A DNA stretch of 64,000 bases from JASGDC01 sp047605865 (lineage in GTDB: Bacteria; Actinomycetota; Actinomycetes; Actinomycetales; Micrococcaceae): contig JASGFC010000004.1 in NCBI GenBank assembly GCA_047605865.1, positions 6,503-70,502 of the forward strand. The letters are read 5' to 3'. Within the stretch, counting starts at the first letter, position 1. Every line of letters starts with the position of its first letter. This document shows, piece after piece, positions 24,528 through 33,977 of this stretch. The translations under genes were made by a program, and so were the position numbers. A model generated the notes under the pieces. The model had not been told where the DNA came from, searched no databases, and was given only the letters and a program-made list of their open reading frames with translations.

Positions 24528-26024
24528 ATGACTACTCAAAATTCAAAGGTCGCTGTCCCACAGGTTGCTGTGGATGACATCGGTTCTGATGAAGATTTTT
24601 TAGCTGCTATCGACAACACCATTAAAGATTTTGATGATAATGACCTTGTAGAAGGTACTGTTGTAAAAGTTGATCGTGATGAAGTTCTTCTAGACATTGG
24701 ATATAAAACAGAGGGTGTAATCCCAGCTCGTGAATTATCTATCAAAAATGACGTTGACCCTTCTGAACAGGTCAAAGTGGGCGACAAAATCGAGGCTTTA
24801 GTTCTTACTAAAGAAGACAAAGAAGGCCGCCTAATTCTTTCTAAAAAGCGTGCACAATATGAACGTGCTTGGGCAGATATCGAAAAAATCAAAGAAGCTG
24901 ACGGTGTTGTTTCAGGTAAGGTCATTGAAGTTGTTAAGGGTGGTCTCATTCTTGACATTGGACTTCGTGGATTCTTGCCAGCATCTTTGGTTGAGATGCG
25001 CCGTGTTCGTGATCTTGATCCATACATTGGTCAAGAACTTGATGCAAAAATTATTGAACTTGATAAGAACCGTAACAATGTTGTTCTTTCTCGCCGTGCA
25101 TTCCTTGAACAGAGCCAGTCAGAAGTTCGCAGTACTTTCTTGAATGAACTTGCTGTTGGTCAGGTTCGTGAAGGTCACGTTTCATCTATCGTAAACTTCG
25201 GTGCTTTCGTTGACCTTGGTGGCGTTGATGGTCTTGTTCACGTTTCAGAACTTTCATGGAAACACATTGATCATCCTTCAGAAGTTGTTACTGTTGGAGA
25301 TCCTGTTACGGTTGAAGTCCTTGAAGTAAACCATGATCGTGAACGTGTTTCACTATCACTTAAAGCTACTCAAGAAGATCCTTGGGAGCGCTTCGCTCGT
25401 ACTCATGCACTTGGTCAAGTAGTACCTGGTAAAGTCACTAAACTGGTACCATTCGGTGCATTCGTTCGCGTTGCTGATGGTATTGAAGGTCTTATCCACA
25501 TTTCAGAACTTGCAGTGCGTCACGTAGATTTGGCTGAACAAGTTGTTTCTGTTGGAGATACTCTCTACGTTAAGATTATTGACATTGACCTAGAGCGTCG
25601 TCGTATTTCACTTTCTTTGAAGCAAGCCAATGACGGTGTAGATCCAGATGCTGAAGATTTCGATCCAGCTCTTTACGGTATGACTGCAGAGTATGATGAA
25701 GAGGGTAATTACAAGTACCCTGAAGGTTTCGATCCAGAAACTAACGAATGGCTCGAAGGTCATGATGAACAGCGTCAAGCTTGGGAAGCTGAATATGCTA
25801 AGGCTCAAGATGTTTGGACTGAACACAAGAAGCAAGTAGCTGAACATGCGAAAGCTGATGCAGAAGCTGCAGCAACACCTCAACAAGCTGCACCAGAAGA
25901 ACAGTCTAACTTCTCTTCAGCACCTGCGAAGAAAGAAGCACCTCAGCAGACTGGTACACTAGCTTCTGATGAAGCGCTTACTGCTCTTCGTGAAAAACTT
26001 ACGGGTGGAAACGCAGAAGAATAA
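24528..26024 (+). CDS. rpsA: 30S ribosomal protein S1
   Basis: 498 residues from the ATG at 24528; an in-frame TTG 15 bases upstream is less likely because S1 proteins of this type start MTTQ/MTSS. Four S1 RNA-binding domains: about 37-106, 122-190, 206-276 and 293-362, each with the G-F/A-D-G-hxG-hhHhSEL type pattern (for example NFGAFVDLGGVDGLVHVSELS). The tail (about 375-498) is acidic, then Ala/Gln-rich, and probably disordered. The four-domain form is typical of actinobacteria, whose S1 is shorter than the six-domain E. coli protein. Highly expressed; codon choice is correspondingly uniform. Confidence 0.95.
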   Translation: MTTQNSKVAVPQVAVDDIGSDEDFLAAIDNTIKDFDDNDLVEGTVVKVDRDEVLLDIGYKTEGVIPARELSIKNDVDPSEQVKVGDKIEALVLTKEDKEGRLILSKKRAQYERAWADIEKIKEADGVVSGKVIEVVKGGLILDIGLRGFLPASLVEMRRVRDLDPYIGQELDAKIIELDKNRNNVVLSRRAFLEQSQSEVRSTFLNELAVGQVREGHVSSIVNFGAFVDLGGVDGLVHVSELSWKHIDHPSEVVTVGDPVTVEVLEVNHDRERVSLSLKATQEDPWERFARTHALGQVVPGKVTKLVPFGAFVRVADGIEGLIHISELAVRHVDLAEQVVSVGDTLYVKIIDIDLERRRISLSLKQANDGVDPDAEDFDPALYGMTAEYDEEGNYKYPEGFDPETNEWLEGHDEQRQAWEAEYAKAQDVWTEHKKQVAEHAKADAEAAATPQQAAPEEQSNFSSAPAKKEAPQQTGTLASDEALTALREKLTGGNAEE

Positions 26025-26040
26025 TTTCTGTTCCACTTTC

Positions 26041-26072
26041 AAGAGACCTTGTACACTACAAGGTCTCTTTTT
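26041..26072 (+). terminator. Intrinsic terminator of rpsA
   Basis: AAGAGACCTTGT (26041-26052) pairs with ACAAGGTCTCTT (26058-26069), five-base loop, T-run through 26072. The coaE start lies 34 bases on. Confidence 0.9.
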
Positions 26073-26105
26073 ATGTCTCAATGATGAGTTTGATAGAGTA
26101 GAGTT

Positions 26106-26741
26106 ATGTTTTTAATCGGCTTAACTGGTGGCATTGGCGCTGGAAAATCAACTGTACTTAAACTACTTACTAAAAAAGGAGCAATTGCTTTAGAAGCAGA
26201 TCAACTTGCTCGAGAAATTGTTGAACCTGGTCAGCCAGCATTAGAAAATATCAAGGCTGCTTTTGGAGCTGACATGATTAACGAAGATGGCACTTTGAAT
26301 AGGCCAGCACTTTCTGCAGTAGCATTTGCTAGTGAAAACCAAGCAAAACTTCTCAATGATATTACTCATCCTGCTATTGAATCTAAAATGTTAGATTTTC
26401 TGGATCAGCATCCTGATGATGTTGTTGTATATGAAAACCCTTTACTTGCTGAGCAACTAGATCAGAAAAATTATCACTATGACATGATTGTTTCCGTTGA
26501 AGCACCTCAAGAAGAGCGAGTACATCGACTTGTAAACAACCGTAAAATGCGACCTGAAGATGTCTATAATCGTATGGCACTTCAAGTTAATGATGAAAAA
26601 CGTAGAGAAGCAGCAGATGTTGTTATCGTTAATGATGGCAATGAGGAACAACTTGAAATCATTGTAAACCAGCTCTGGGATATCGCGCAGGATCGAGTAC
26701 ACGGAGAAGAAGATAGCAATGACACAGAAAAAAATAGTTAA
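26106..26741 (+). CDS. coaE: Dephospho-CoA kinase
   Basis: 211 residues. Final step of coenzyme A synthesis: phosphorylates the 3' hydroxyl of dephospho-CoA with ATP. P-loop GGIGAGKST (about 8-16), EADQLAREIVEPG (about 31-43, acceptor-site Asp), THPAIE (about 86-91), and the lid region with VHRLVNNRKM (about 140-149). Normal length without the GrpB-type C-terminal fusion that some actinobacterial CoaE carry. The gene overlaps uvrB by 23 bases, an arrangement conserved in many actinobacteria (rpsA-coaE-uvrB). Confidence 0.95.
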   Translation: MFLIGLTGGIGAGKSTVLKLLTKKGAIALEADQLAREIVEPGQPALENIKAAFGADMINEDGTLNRPALSAVAFASENQAKLLNDITHPAIESKMLDFLDQHPDDVVVYENPLLAEQLDQKNYHYDMIVSVEAPQEERVHRLVNNRKMRPEDVYNRMALQVNDEKRREAADVVIVNDGNEEQLEIIVNQLWDIAQDRVHGEEDSNDTEKNS

Positions 26742-28803
26742 ACCGGAACGCAAAGTTCCAAGCCTTGCGCAAAATATTAAACGTATTGTTGCTCCCTTTG
26801 AAGTCAAGAGTGACTTTGAGCCTGCAGGTGATCAACCACAGGCTATAAAAGAACTAACTCATCGCATTAATGCAGGAGAAAAAGATGTAGTGCTTCTCGG
26901 TGCAACTGGTACTGGTAAATCTGCAACTGCGGCATGGCTCATTGAAAAGTTACAGCGTCCAACTTTAGTCATGGTGCAGAATAAAACATTGGCTGCACAA
27001 CTAGCAAATGAGCTTAAAGATTTGCTTCCTGATAATGCTGTTGAATATTTTGTGTCTTATTATGATTACTATCAACCTGAAGCTTATGTGCCACAGACCG
27101 ATACTTTCATTGAAAAAGATTCCTCTATTAACGAAGAAGTAGAAAGGCTTCGCCACTCAGCAACAAATTCTCTTCTTACCAGACGTGATGTTGTTGTAGT
27201 TTCTACTGTTTCGTGTATTTATGGTTTGGGTACACCTGAAGAATACGTCAATAATATGGTGACCCTTAAACAAGGCGAGGAAATCGATAGAGATGAACTG
27301 CTCAGAAAATTTATTGCGATGCAGTACACACGCAATGATATTGATTTCCATCGTGGCACTTTTAGAGTTCGTGGCGATACTGTTGAAATTATCCCTATGT
27401 ATGAAGAGCATGCCGTTCGTATTGAATTCTTTGGTGATGAGATAGATCGTATTTACACTCTTGACCCCCTCACAGGTGAAGTAATTCGCGAAGAAACAGA
27501 AATGTATATTTTCCCAGCATCGCACTATGTTGCTGGACAAGATCGTATGAGCGCAGCAATAGAAAGAATTCAGAAAGAATTAGAAGAGCGTGTTCAAGAG
27601 CTAGAAAGCCAGAATAAGTTGGTAGAAGCTCAGCGTTTAAAGATGCGTACTGCCTTTGATCTTGAAAATATGCAGAATATGGGATTCACTAATGGAATTG
27701 AGAACTATTCTCGTCATATTGATGGACGTGAAAAAGGAAGTGCTCCTCATTGTTTACTTGATTATTTCCCTGATGATTTTCTGCTGATTATTGATGAGTC
27801 TCACGTGACTGTTCCACAAATTGGAGCCATGTATTTAGGGGATATGTCACGTAAAAGAACCCTTGTTGAACATGGTTTCCGACTACCTTCAGCCATGGAT
27901 AACCGCCCTTTGAAATGGGAAGAGTTCTTAGAACGTATTGGTCAAACAGTGTATCTTTCTGCAACTCCAGGCAACTATGAGCTTGAAAAATCAGATGGGT
28001 ATGTGGAACAAATTATTAGACCAACTGGTTTAGTTGATCCTAAGATTGTAGTCAAAGCTAGTAAGGGTCAAATTGATGATCTTTACGATGAAATCATGCT
28101 CAGAGCTGAAAAAAATGAGCGCGTATTGGTTACTACTCTTACTAAGCGAATGGCAGAAGATTTGACCAATTACCTAACTGAACGTGGTGTTAAGGTTGCT
28201 TATTTGCACTCCGATGTTGATACTCTCAAACGTGTTGAACTCTTAACAGCGCTTCGTTCTGGTGTGTATGATGTTCTCGTTGGTATTAACCTCTTACGTG
28301 AAGGTTTAGACCTCCCAGAAGTTTCACTCGTGAGTATTCTTGATGCTGATAAAGAAGGATTCTTGCGCTCTACTACTTCTTTAATTCAGACTATTGGCCG
28401 TGCTGCACGTAATGTCAGTGGTGAAGTTCATATGTATGCTGACACTATTACCAAATCAATGAAAAAAGCTATTGATGAAACAAATAGACGTCGTGAAAAA
28501 CAAATTGCTTATAATACCGAACACGGTATTGACCCACAGCCACTACGAAAGAAAATCGCAGATATTACAGATTCGCTCATCAAAGAAGATGCAGATACCC
28601 AGAAACTTTTGGAAGAGCCTTTGCCGCAACGAAAGAGTCGAAGTGGGGTAGACCCCGTACAAGATTTGACCGAGGAAATTGCAGAAATGACGGAATCCAT
28701 GAAAACTGCAGCTAGCGAATTACAGTTTGAGGTAGCAGCTCGCTATCGTGATGAGCTTGTTGAATTGAAAAGAGAACTGAGATTGATTAAGGAAAATCAA
28801 TAA
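26719..28803 (+). CDS. uvrB: Excinuclease ABC subunit B
   Basis: 694 residues. Nucleotide excision repair helicase-like protein that verifies damage delivered by UvrA and recruits UvrC. Seen: FEPAGDQPQAIKEL (Q motif), Walker A GATGTGKSAT (about 61-70), the beta-hairpin YYDYYQPEAYVPQTDTFIEKD (about 114-134), DESH box (about 357-360), QTIGRAARN (about 560-568), and the C-terminal UVR coiled-coil (about 650-690) that contacts UvrC. Translation begins inside coaE. No LexA box is visible upstream of coaE, in contrast to uvrA. Confidence 0.96.
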   Translation: MTQKKIVKPERKVPSLAQNIKRIVAPFEVKSDFEPAGDQPQAIKELTHRINAGEKDVVLLGATGTGKSATAAWLIEKLQRPTLVMVQNKTLAAQLANELKDLLPDNAVEYFVSYYDYYQPEAYVPQTDTFIEKDSSINEEVERLRHSATNSLLTRRDVVVVSTVSCIYGLGTPEEYVNNMVTLKQGEEIDRDELLRKFIAMQYTRNDIDFHRGTFRVRGDTVEIIPMYEEHAVRIEFFGDEIDRIYTLDPLTGEVIREETEMYIFPASHYVAGQDRMSAAIERIQKELEERVQELESQNKLVEAQRLKMRTAFDLENMQNMGFTNGIENYSRHIDGREKGSAPHCLLDYFPDDFLLIIDESHVTVPQIGAMYLGDMSRKRTLVEHGFRLPSAMDNRPLKWEEFLERIGQTVYLSATPGNYELEKSDGYVEQIIRPTGLVDPKIVVKASKGQIDDLYDEIMLRAEKNERVLVTTLTKRMAEDLTNYLTERGVKVAYLHSDVDTLKRVELLTALRSGVYDVLVGINLLREGLDLPEVSLVSILDADKEGFLRSTTSLIQTIGRAARNVSGEVHMYADTITKSMKKAIDETNRRREKQIAYNTEHGIDPQPLRKKIADITDSLIKEDADTQKLLEEPLPQRKSRSGVDPVQDLTEEIAEMTESMKTAASELQFEVAARYRDELVELKRELRLIKENQ

Positions 28804-28841
28804 AGACAAGAGATTTTTCAGAATTTTTTGAGCTAAGTCAG

Positions 28842-28847
28842 TATAAT
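28842..28847 (+). promoter_or_regulatory. Consensus -10 element before the small membrane protein at 28873
   Basis: A perfect TATAAT; a TCAGAA 18 bases upstream is a poor -35. The distance to the ATG and the GGGGAG ribosome binding site imply a short leader of about 20 bases. Confidence 0.5.
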
Positions 28848-28872
28848 AAAGTGTAAAGGTGGGGAGAAAACA

Positions 28873-29112
28873 ATGTTAGTACTTGCTATCGTAGCTGTTG
28901 CATTATCTGGATTAGGTATTGTCATGATGATTACTGAAGGTGATGGTCTTGATGATAGAAAATCAGAACTTCTGAATCCTGATGCACATCTGATGTTAGA
29001 AGAAGTTCCTACTGTTGCACCTGGTCAACTTTCTGAAATTGATAGAGCACGGATTGAAGAAACAATTGCTTCACGAAAAAATTTGCAGCAAAACAATAAT
29101 TTCTTAGACTGA
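28873..29112 (+). CDS. Small hypothetical membrane-anchored protein
   Basis: 79 residues, not recognised. One N-terminal hydrophobic helix (about 1-21) followed by an acidic soluble tail (DGLDDRKSELLNPDAHLMLEEVP) with a terminal amphipathic helix (about 55-75). It has its own consensus -10, a clear GGGGAG ribosome binding site and an ATG start, so it is real and probably well expressed. Tail likely on the cytoplasmic side by the positive-inside rule is unclear, since charges are balanced. It lies between uvrB and the terC-family gene on the same strand, 53 bases before the latter. Confidence 0.7.
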   Translation: MLVLAIVAVALSGLGIVMMITEGDGLDDRKSELLNPDAHLMLEEVPTVAPGQLSEIDRARIEETIASRKNLQQNNNFLD

Positions 29113-29127
29113 GATGTCAACCGAACA

Positions 29128-29156
29128 TTCTTTTTAAGGGATGCTTAGCTTATAAT
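29128..29156 (+). promoter_or_regulatory. Promoter of the TerC-family gene
   Basis: TTCTTT (29128-29133), 17-base spacer, TATAAT (29151-29156). The ATG follows after nine bases, so the transcript begins at or within a few bases of the start codon. Confidence 0.6.
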
Positions 29157-29165
29157 GGAAAAGCT

Positions 29166-30164
29166 ATGACTCATCCTATTACTGATACCTTATGGTATCT
29201 TACTATTGTTCTGATCCTTGGCCTCTTAGCATTCGATTATTTCTTTCACGTGCGTAAAGCACATGAACCAGAGTTAAAAGAAGCTGCACTCTGGTCTGGA
29301 ATTTATGTTGCTATCGCAATCGCATTTGGTCTGTGGTTCTATTGGTATGCCGGTAGTAAAGCTGGCATGGAATACTTTGCTGGTTACATTACGGAAAAAG
29401 CATTGTCTATAGATAATCTTTTTGTCTTCTTAGTCATTATGTCCAGTTTTAAAGTCCCTCGAAAATACCAACAGAAGGTCCTACTTTTTGGTATTACCTT
29501 TGCTTTAATTGCAAGAACAATTTTTATTTTGTTAGGGTCAGCTTTACTTGAGCACTTTACTTGGATGTTCTACATTTTTGGTTTCATTTTGGTCTGGACT
29601 GCCTTTTCTTTAATAAATGATAGTGGCGAAGATCACGGTGAAGATGAAGCCAATAATATTATGGTCCGAACTGCGAAAAAAATCTTTAATACTTCAGATA
29701 AATATGATGGTGATAAACTTTTCACCACTATTGATGCTAAACGCACGATGACTCCAATGCTCTTGGTCATGATTGCTATTGGTGGCTCGGATTTACTCTT
29801 TGCTTTAGATTCAATACCTGCAATTTTTGGACTAACAACAAGTGCATATATTGTTTTTGTGGCAAATGCTTTCTCACTGATGGGGCTACGTCAACTTTTC
29901 TTCCTCATTGATGGTTTACTAGATCGCCTGATTTATCTTTCTTGGGGACTAGCAATTATTCTTGGCGGCATTGGTTTGAAATTATTGCTTCATGCGTTGC
30001 ATGAAAATGATCTACCTTTCATTAACGGTGGTCAAAAAATAACAACAGTTCCAGAAATTACAACAGGGATGTCATTGAGCTTTATCTGTATTGTTTTGGT
30101 GGTTACAGTTGTAGCAAGTTTGATGAGTACAGACGGACGTCAGAAGCTCAAAGGGAAGTCATAA
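29166..30164 (+). CDS. TerC-family integral membrane protein (Alx/MeeF type)
   Basis: 332 residues with about nine membrane helices. TerC-family marks: EKALSIDNLFVFLVI (about 78-92) and GGSDLLFALDSIPAIFGLT (about 204-222), both with acidic residues inside helices. Named for tellurite resistance, but several family members export Mn2+ and help metallate enzymes that mature outside the membrane. An acidic, His-containing loop (about 155-170, DSGEDHGEDEANN) could bind metal. The role here is inferred from the family only. Its promoter implies a leaderless or near-leaderless mRNA. Confidence 0.88.
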   Translation: MTHPITDTLWYLTIVLILGLLAFDYFFHVRKAHEPELKEAALWSGIYVAIAIAFGLWFYWYAGSKAGMEYFAGYITEKALSIDNLFVFLVIMSSFKVPRKYQQKVLLFGITFALIARTIFILLGSALLEHFTWMFYIFGFILVWTAFSLINDSGEDHGEDEANNIMVRTAKKIFNTSDKYDGDKLFTTIDAKRTMTPMLLVMIAIGGSDLLFALDSIPAIFGLTTSAYIVFVANAFSLMGLRQLFFLIDGLLDRLIYLSWGLAIILGGIGLKLLLHALHENDLPFINGGQKITTVPEITTGMSLSFICIVLVVTVVASLMSTDGRQKLKGKS

Positions 30165-30202
30165 TTTTCAGTCTTTTTTCAGTTAGTCATGTCATAATTT
30201 TC
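30158..30202 (+). repeat. 12-bp direct repeat at the end of the TerC gene and before the GTPase gene
   Basis: GTCATAATTTTC occurs at 30158-30169, across the stop codon of the TerC gene, and again at 30191-30202, just before the GTG of the next gene. The second copy contains CATAAT (30193-30198), which could be the -10 of a leaderless transcript starting at GTG 30205. Confidence 0.5.
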
Positions 30203-30204
30203 TT

Positions 30205-32397
30205 GTGAGTGAGACAACTTTTGGACCTGAGACAGCAGAGTATTTACAACAATTGCGTAATGCCCTGCAAGCTATTCATCTTCCCTATAATGTAGCTTCA
30301 GCACCTGCTGCCAGACAAAAACAAGATGAACTAGTTAAACAACTTGATGATTACGTCATTCCACGTGTACAACGTCTCAACGCACCTTTATTAGTTGTTG
30401 TTGGTGGTTCAACAGGTGCAGGTAAATCAACACTTGTCAATGGTTTAGTTGGAAAGCCAGTCACTCGAGCTGGTGCAATTCGTCCAACTACCAGGCAGCC
30501 AATTCTTTTACATAACCCTGCAGATGAAGAATGGTTTTCAAATACTCGTATTCTGCCAGGTCTTGCTAGAATAAGGGGTTCAGTTGTTCAAAATGCGCCA
30601 GCACTCAGATCATCTGAAGCAGGTGAAACTCCTGACGCTTCAAAAATTCATTCTCTTGTACTTGTAGCAGACCCAGCTATTCCTCAAGGTTTAGCAATTC
30701 TTGATGCCCCTGATGTTGATTCAGTAGCAGATGAAAACCGTATTCTAGCAAAGCAACTTTTAGCCGCCGCAGATCTTTGGCTTTTTGTTACCACTGCTAA
30801 CCGTTACGCAGATGCTGTTCCTTGGGAGATTTTGCAACAAGCAGCAGAGCGCAACACCACTGTTGCTGTAGTTTTAGACCGAATTCAGCCCAATGCCATT
30901 AATGAAATCAGCGCAGATTTGGCTTCACACTTAGTGCGTAGAGGACTTGCTGATGCGCAACTTTTTGTAGTTGAAGAATACCCACTTGATGCTCAAGGAA
31001 TGTTGCCACCACAGAGTATTGCTCCTATTCGTGGCTGGCTTGTTAACTTAGCTGGAGATACAGAAGCTAAGACTGCCGTCATGCGTAGAACACTTGATGG
31101 TGCAATTGCTTCGTTGCTTAAAGGTATTCCACAAATTGATCAAGCTGCAAAAGACCAAATTCTCAAAGACGATGAACTACGTCATGTTGTTGTCCGTTAT
31201 TACGATGAAGCCATAAAAAATATTATCGAATCTACACACGATGGAATGTTATTGCGTGGTGAATTACTGAGTCGTTGGCAGGATTTCGTTGGTACTGGTG
31301 ATTTTTTCCGTGAATTTGAACAAAAACTATCCTTTTTTCGTGATAAAGTCACATCTTTCATTACTGGAAAGCAACCACCTACAAAGAATGTTGAAGTAGC
31401 TTTAGAAAGCGGACTTTTAACTGTCATGCTTTCTGAAGCTGATAAAGCAGCACAAAATGTTTCACATAACTGGAATATGGACCCAGCAGGACGTGAACTT
31501 TTAGGCGGTCGTGATTTAACGCGTGCCAGTGATGGTTTTAAACAGCGAGCCGAAGCAGAAATTCGTGATTGGCAACAAAGTCTACTTGATCTTGTCATGA
31601 GCGAAGGCGAAGATAAACGCCAAAAGGCTCGCATGATGTCATTTGGTGTCAATGGTGTTGCAACAGCGTTAATGATAGTAGTCTTTGCTTCAACTGCTGG
31701 CTTATCTGGTGCTGAAGTTGTTATTGCTGGTGGTGGTGCTGCAGTTGGTCAGAAAATTCTAGAATCTGTCTTCGGTGAAGAAGCTGTTCGTAGACTTGCT
31801 AGTAAAGCTCGCAAAGATCTTTCTCAGCGCTGTGTGAAACTTATGCATGGTGAAGCAACTCGCTTTACTAACCTTTTAGATCAAGAAGATATCAATGAGG
31901 AAGCACCAGAACAATTAGAAAGAGCAAGTTCAGCATTAGGTAGTGTCGTTGGTATCTCGCCAGGGGATGAAATCAATCAAGAAGCTCCAGCACATAACAT
32001 TCATGCTTTAAAAACAGTAGAGCAGGTACCTAATGCTTTAGAGCAGATTCAAGGTACTGTACCAAACAAACCGTCTGCAAAACCGATTCAACAGCCTGGT
32101 AAAACAAAACCTCGAGAAGTTAGAAGAGTACAGGCAGCAACAGCTCCAGTTCAAACGCAGCAGGTGAACCATGTACCGCATGCTCATGGAACTTCTTCAA
32201 CTCCAGCACGAAGGTTAGCTCCTAAACCACAACAAACTGCACAAGAACAGAGTGTACAAGAGCTTGCTCCTACTCGTATTTCTGGAACTACATACGCAAC
32301 ACCTGTCAAACGGCAAAAAGCTCAACCACTTGAACAACCGCTATACAAGGAAGATCAAACAATGCTAGAAACTGAGGTGCAAGATGGCCAGGAGTAG
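30205..32397 (+). CDS. Dynamin-like large GTPase with membrane-active segment and disordered tail
   Basis: 730 residues. N-terminal helix bundle (about 8-55), then a GTPase domain: P-loop GGSTGAGKST (67-76), G2 region RPTTRQP (93-99), G3 DAPD (167-170), and VLDRI in place of the usual NKxD. A helical stalk-like region follows (about 280-470), then a long hydrophobic, glycine-rich segment (about 475-520) that could insert into or press on the membrane. The last 180 residues are Gln/Pro/Ala-rich, probably disordered. The layout is that of bacterial dynamin-like proteins. It overlaps the second GTPase gene by 14 bases, so they are probably partners, as such proteins often work in pairs. Precise role unknown. 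GTG start, no ribosome binding site, likely leaderless. Confidence 0.75.
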   Translation: MSETTFGPETAEYLQQLRNALQAIHLPYNVASAPAARQKQDELVKQLDDYVIPRVQRLNAPLLVVVGGSTGAGKSTLVNGLVGKPVTRAGAIRPTTRQPILLHNPADEEWFSNTRILPGLARIRGSVVQNAPALRSSEAGETPDASKIHSLVLVADPAIPQGLAILDAPDVDSVADENRILAKQLLAAADLWLFVTTANRYADAVPWEILQQAAERNTTVAVVLDRIQPNAINEISADLASHLVRRGLADAQLFVVEEYPLDAQGMLPPQSIAPIRGWLVNLAGDTEAKTAVMRRTLDGAIASLLKGIPQIDQAAKDQILKDDELRHVVVRYYDEAIKNIIESTHDGMLLRGELLSRWQDFVGTGDFFREFEQKLSFFRDKVTSFITGKQPPTKNVEVALESGLLTVMLSEADKAAQNVSHNWNMDPAGRELLGGRDLTRASDGFKQRAEAEIRDWQQSLLDLVMSEGEDKRQKARMMSFGVNGVATALMIVVFASTAGLSGAEVVIAGGGAAVGQKILESVFGEEAVRRLASKARKDLSQRCVKLMHGEATRFTNLLDQEDINEEAPEQLERASSALGSVVGISPGDEINQEAPAHNIHALKTVEQVPNALEQIQGTVPNKPSAKPIQQPGKTKPREVRRVQAATAPVQTQQVNHVPHAHGTSSTPARRLAPKPQQTAQEQSVQELAPTRISGTTYATPVKRQKAQPLEQPLYKEDQTMLETEVQDGQE

Positions 32398-33973
32398 TGT
32401 TTCTTATGCAGAACGTTTTGAAGCTTTAGAAAAAGCTACTGATCTTGCACAGGGCAGACTGCCAGATGCTTTAATTAATGAGAGTAGATCATTGATTCAA
32501 CGTTCAAGTGAACGTCGTCAATATTCAGCAGACCACACTGTTGTGGCTTTTATCGGTGCTACTGGCTCAGGTAAATCTTCTCTACTTAACGCTATTGCTG
32601 GTCAAAAGATTGCTCGTTCAGCTCATACCCGTCCAACCACATCAGAACCATTGGCTATCATGTGGGACTCTGCTGGAAGTGAGAGTCTTTTGAATTGGTT
32701 AGGTGTTAAAGAGCGTCATGAGATGCCACCAGATCCACAAATGAGTGGTTTGATTTTACTTGACCTGCCAGACTTTGACTCTACTAGTGAATACAATAGG
32801 CAGGTAGTAGATAAACTTGTTGGCATGGTTGATGTTTTGGTGTGGGTTATGGATCCACAAAAATATGCAGATGCAGCCATTCACCAGAACTATATCCAAC
32901 CTTGGGCAAATGAGGATGCTGTTACTATTGCAGTCCTTAACCAGGTTGATAAAATCCGTCCAGAAGAACGCCAAGGCGTTATTGAATCTGTTGAACATGT
33001 AATGCGTCTGGACGGGCTCAAAGATGTTCATGTTCTTCCAGTTTCTGCTTATACCGGTGAAGGTATTGCTCAACTAAAACATGAATTCTCCATGATTGCA
33101 CAGGCTCATAAAGGTGCTGTTGAACGGTGGAATCTTGATGCTCGCACAATGTCACAAAAGCTACAAAGAGCTTCTGGAAATAGTAAAAAAGTTAATATCA
33201 ACGATAAAGCTCGTGCAAGACTAGCTGCAAACCTTGCACAAAGTGCTGGTATTGAAGGTATTACAGGCGCTGTCCGACGCAGCTATGAACGTGGCTCTAG
33301 TTTGAAAACTGGCTGGCCAGTTACGCGATGGGTACAAAAGATGCGACCTGACCCTTTGAAAGCATTGGGTCTTGAAAAGCCAACCGTTTCACCGGAATTA
33401 GTGAGATCTTCTGCAGTTATGACACCAGTTCAGAAAGCTAATGCGCATAACGCTATTAGAAATTTTGTGGATGAGAGTGCACAAGGCGCTAGTGAACCAT
33501 GGCGTAATTCTATTCGCCGTGCTGGTACAGTTGATGAACGTCAACTGACAGATGCTCTGGATCAAGCTATCGTAAGAACTCAAATTTCTCGAGAAAAAGA
33601 CCCTAAATGGTGGTCATTTATCAATGTACTTCAATATTTTGCTCTTGCAGTAACCTTCGTTGGTCTCGTATGGCTTGTTGCCATTACTGCTGTTAATTTC
33701 TTTGGTCTTAGTGAACTTTTAGTACCTAAGATTGAGAATGTTCCAATACCAACCATTGTATTTTTTGGCGGTATTATTTTAAGTTTGATTTTAGCTCTTT
33801 TTAGCCGGATTGCTGCTGCATCTGGTGCAAAAAGGCAAGCTGCTAAAGTCCGTAAACGGTTTGAAAAATCTATTCAAGATGCTACTCAAAGCACGGTCAT
33901 CACTCCAATTCAACATGAGATTGACCGTTTCCATCAATTTGGATATAGTGCTGATATAGCATCAAGTAAATAG
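32384..33973 (+). CDS. Membrane-anchored YfjP-like GTPase, partner of the preceding gene
   Basis: 529 residues. TRAFAC GTPase domain: P-loop GATGSGKSS (58-66), G2 RPTTSEP (83-89), G3 DLPD (127-130), G4 NQVD (186-189) and a G5-like VSAYTGEG. The C-terminal half holds two adjacent membrane helices (about 411-435 and 445-470) and a short basic helical end (about 475-529). This is the YfjP-like arrangement common beside a dynamin-like gene in actinobacteria. The start ATG lies inside the previous gene. Likely role is membrane shaping or envelope maintenance, by analogy to dynamin-like pairs; I cannot show it from sequence. The acyltransferase gene follows after four bases. Confidence 0.78.
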   Translation: MARSSVSYAERFEALEKATDLAQGRLPDALINESRSLIQRSSERRQYSADHTVVAFIGATGSGKSSLLNAIAGQKIARSAHTRPTTSEPLAIMWDSAGSESLLNWLGVKERHEMPPDPQMSGLILLDLPDFDSTSEYNRQVVDKLVGMVDVLVWVMDPQKYADAAIHQNYIQPWANEDAVTIAVLNQVDKIRPEERQGVIESVEHVMRLDGLKDVHVLPVSAYTGEGIAQLKHEFSMIAQAHKGAVERWNLDARTMSQKLQRASGNSKKVNINDKARARLAANLAQSAGIEGITGAVRRSYERGSSLKTGWPVTRWVQKMRPDPLKALGLEKPTVSPELVRSSAVMTPVQKANAHNAIRNFVDESAQGASEPWRNSIRRAGTVDERQLTDALDQAIVRTQISREKDPKWWSFINVLQYFALAVTFVGLVWLVAITAVNFFGLSELLVPKIENVPIPTIVFFGGIILSLILALFSRIAAASGAKRQAAKVRKRFEKSIQDATQSTVITPIQHEIDRFHQFGYSADIASSK

Positions 33974-33977
33974 ATTT

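Noticed and set aside
24536..25027. 163-codon open frame antisense to rpsA
   Set aside because: Composition is Ser/Arg/Thr-rich, as expected of the complement of a highly expressed gene; no start signal and no family features.
31200..31652. 150-codon open frame antisense to the dynamin-like gene
   Set aside because: Shadow of the real coding frame; low-complexity Ser/Lys-rich translation without a ribosome binding site.
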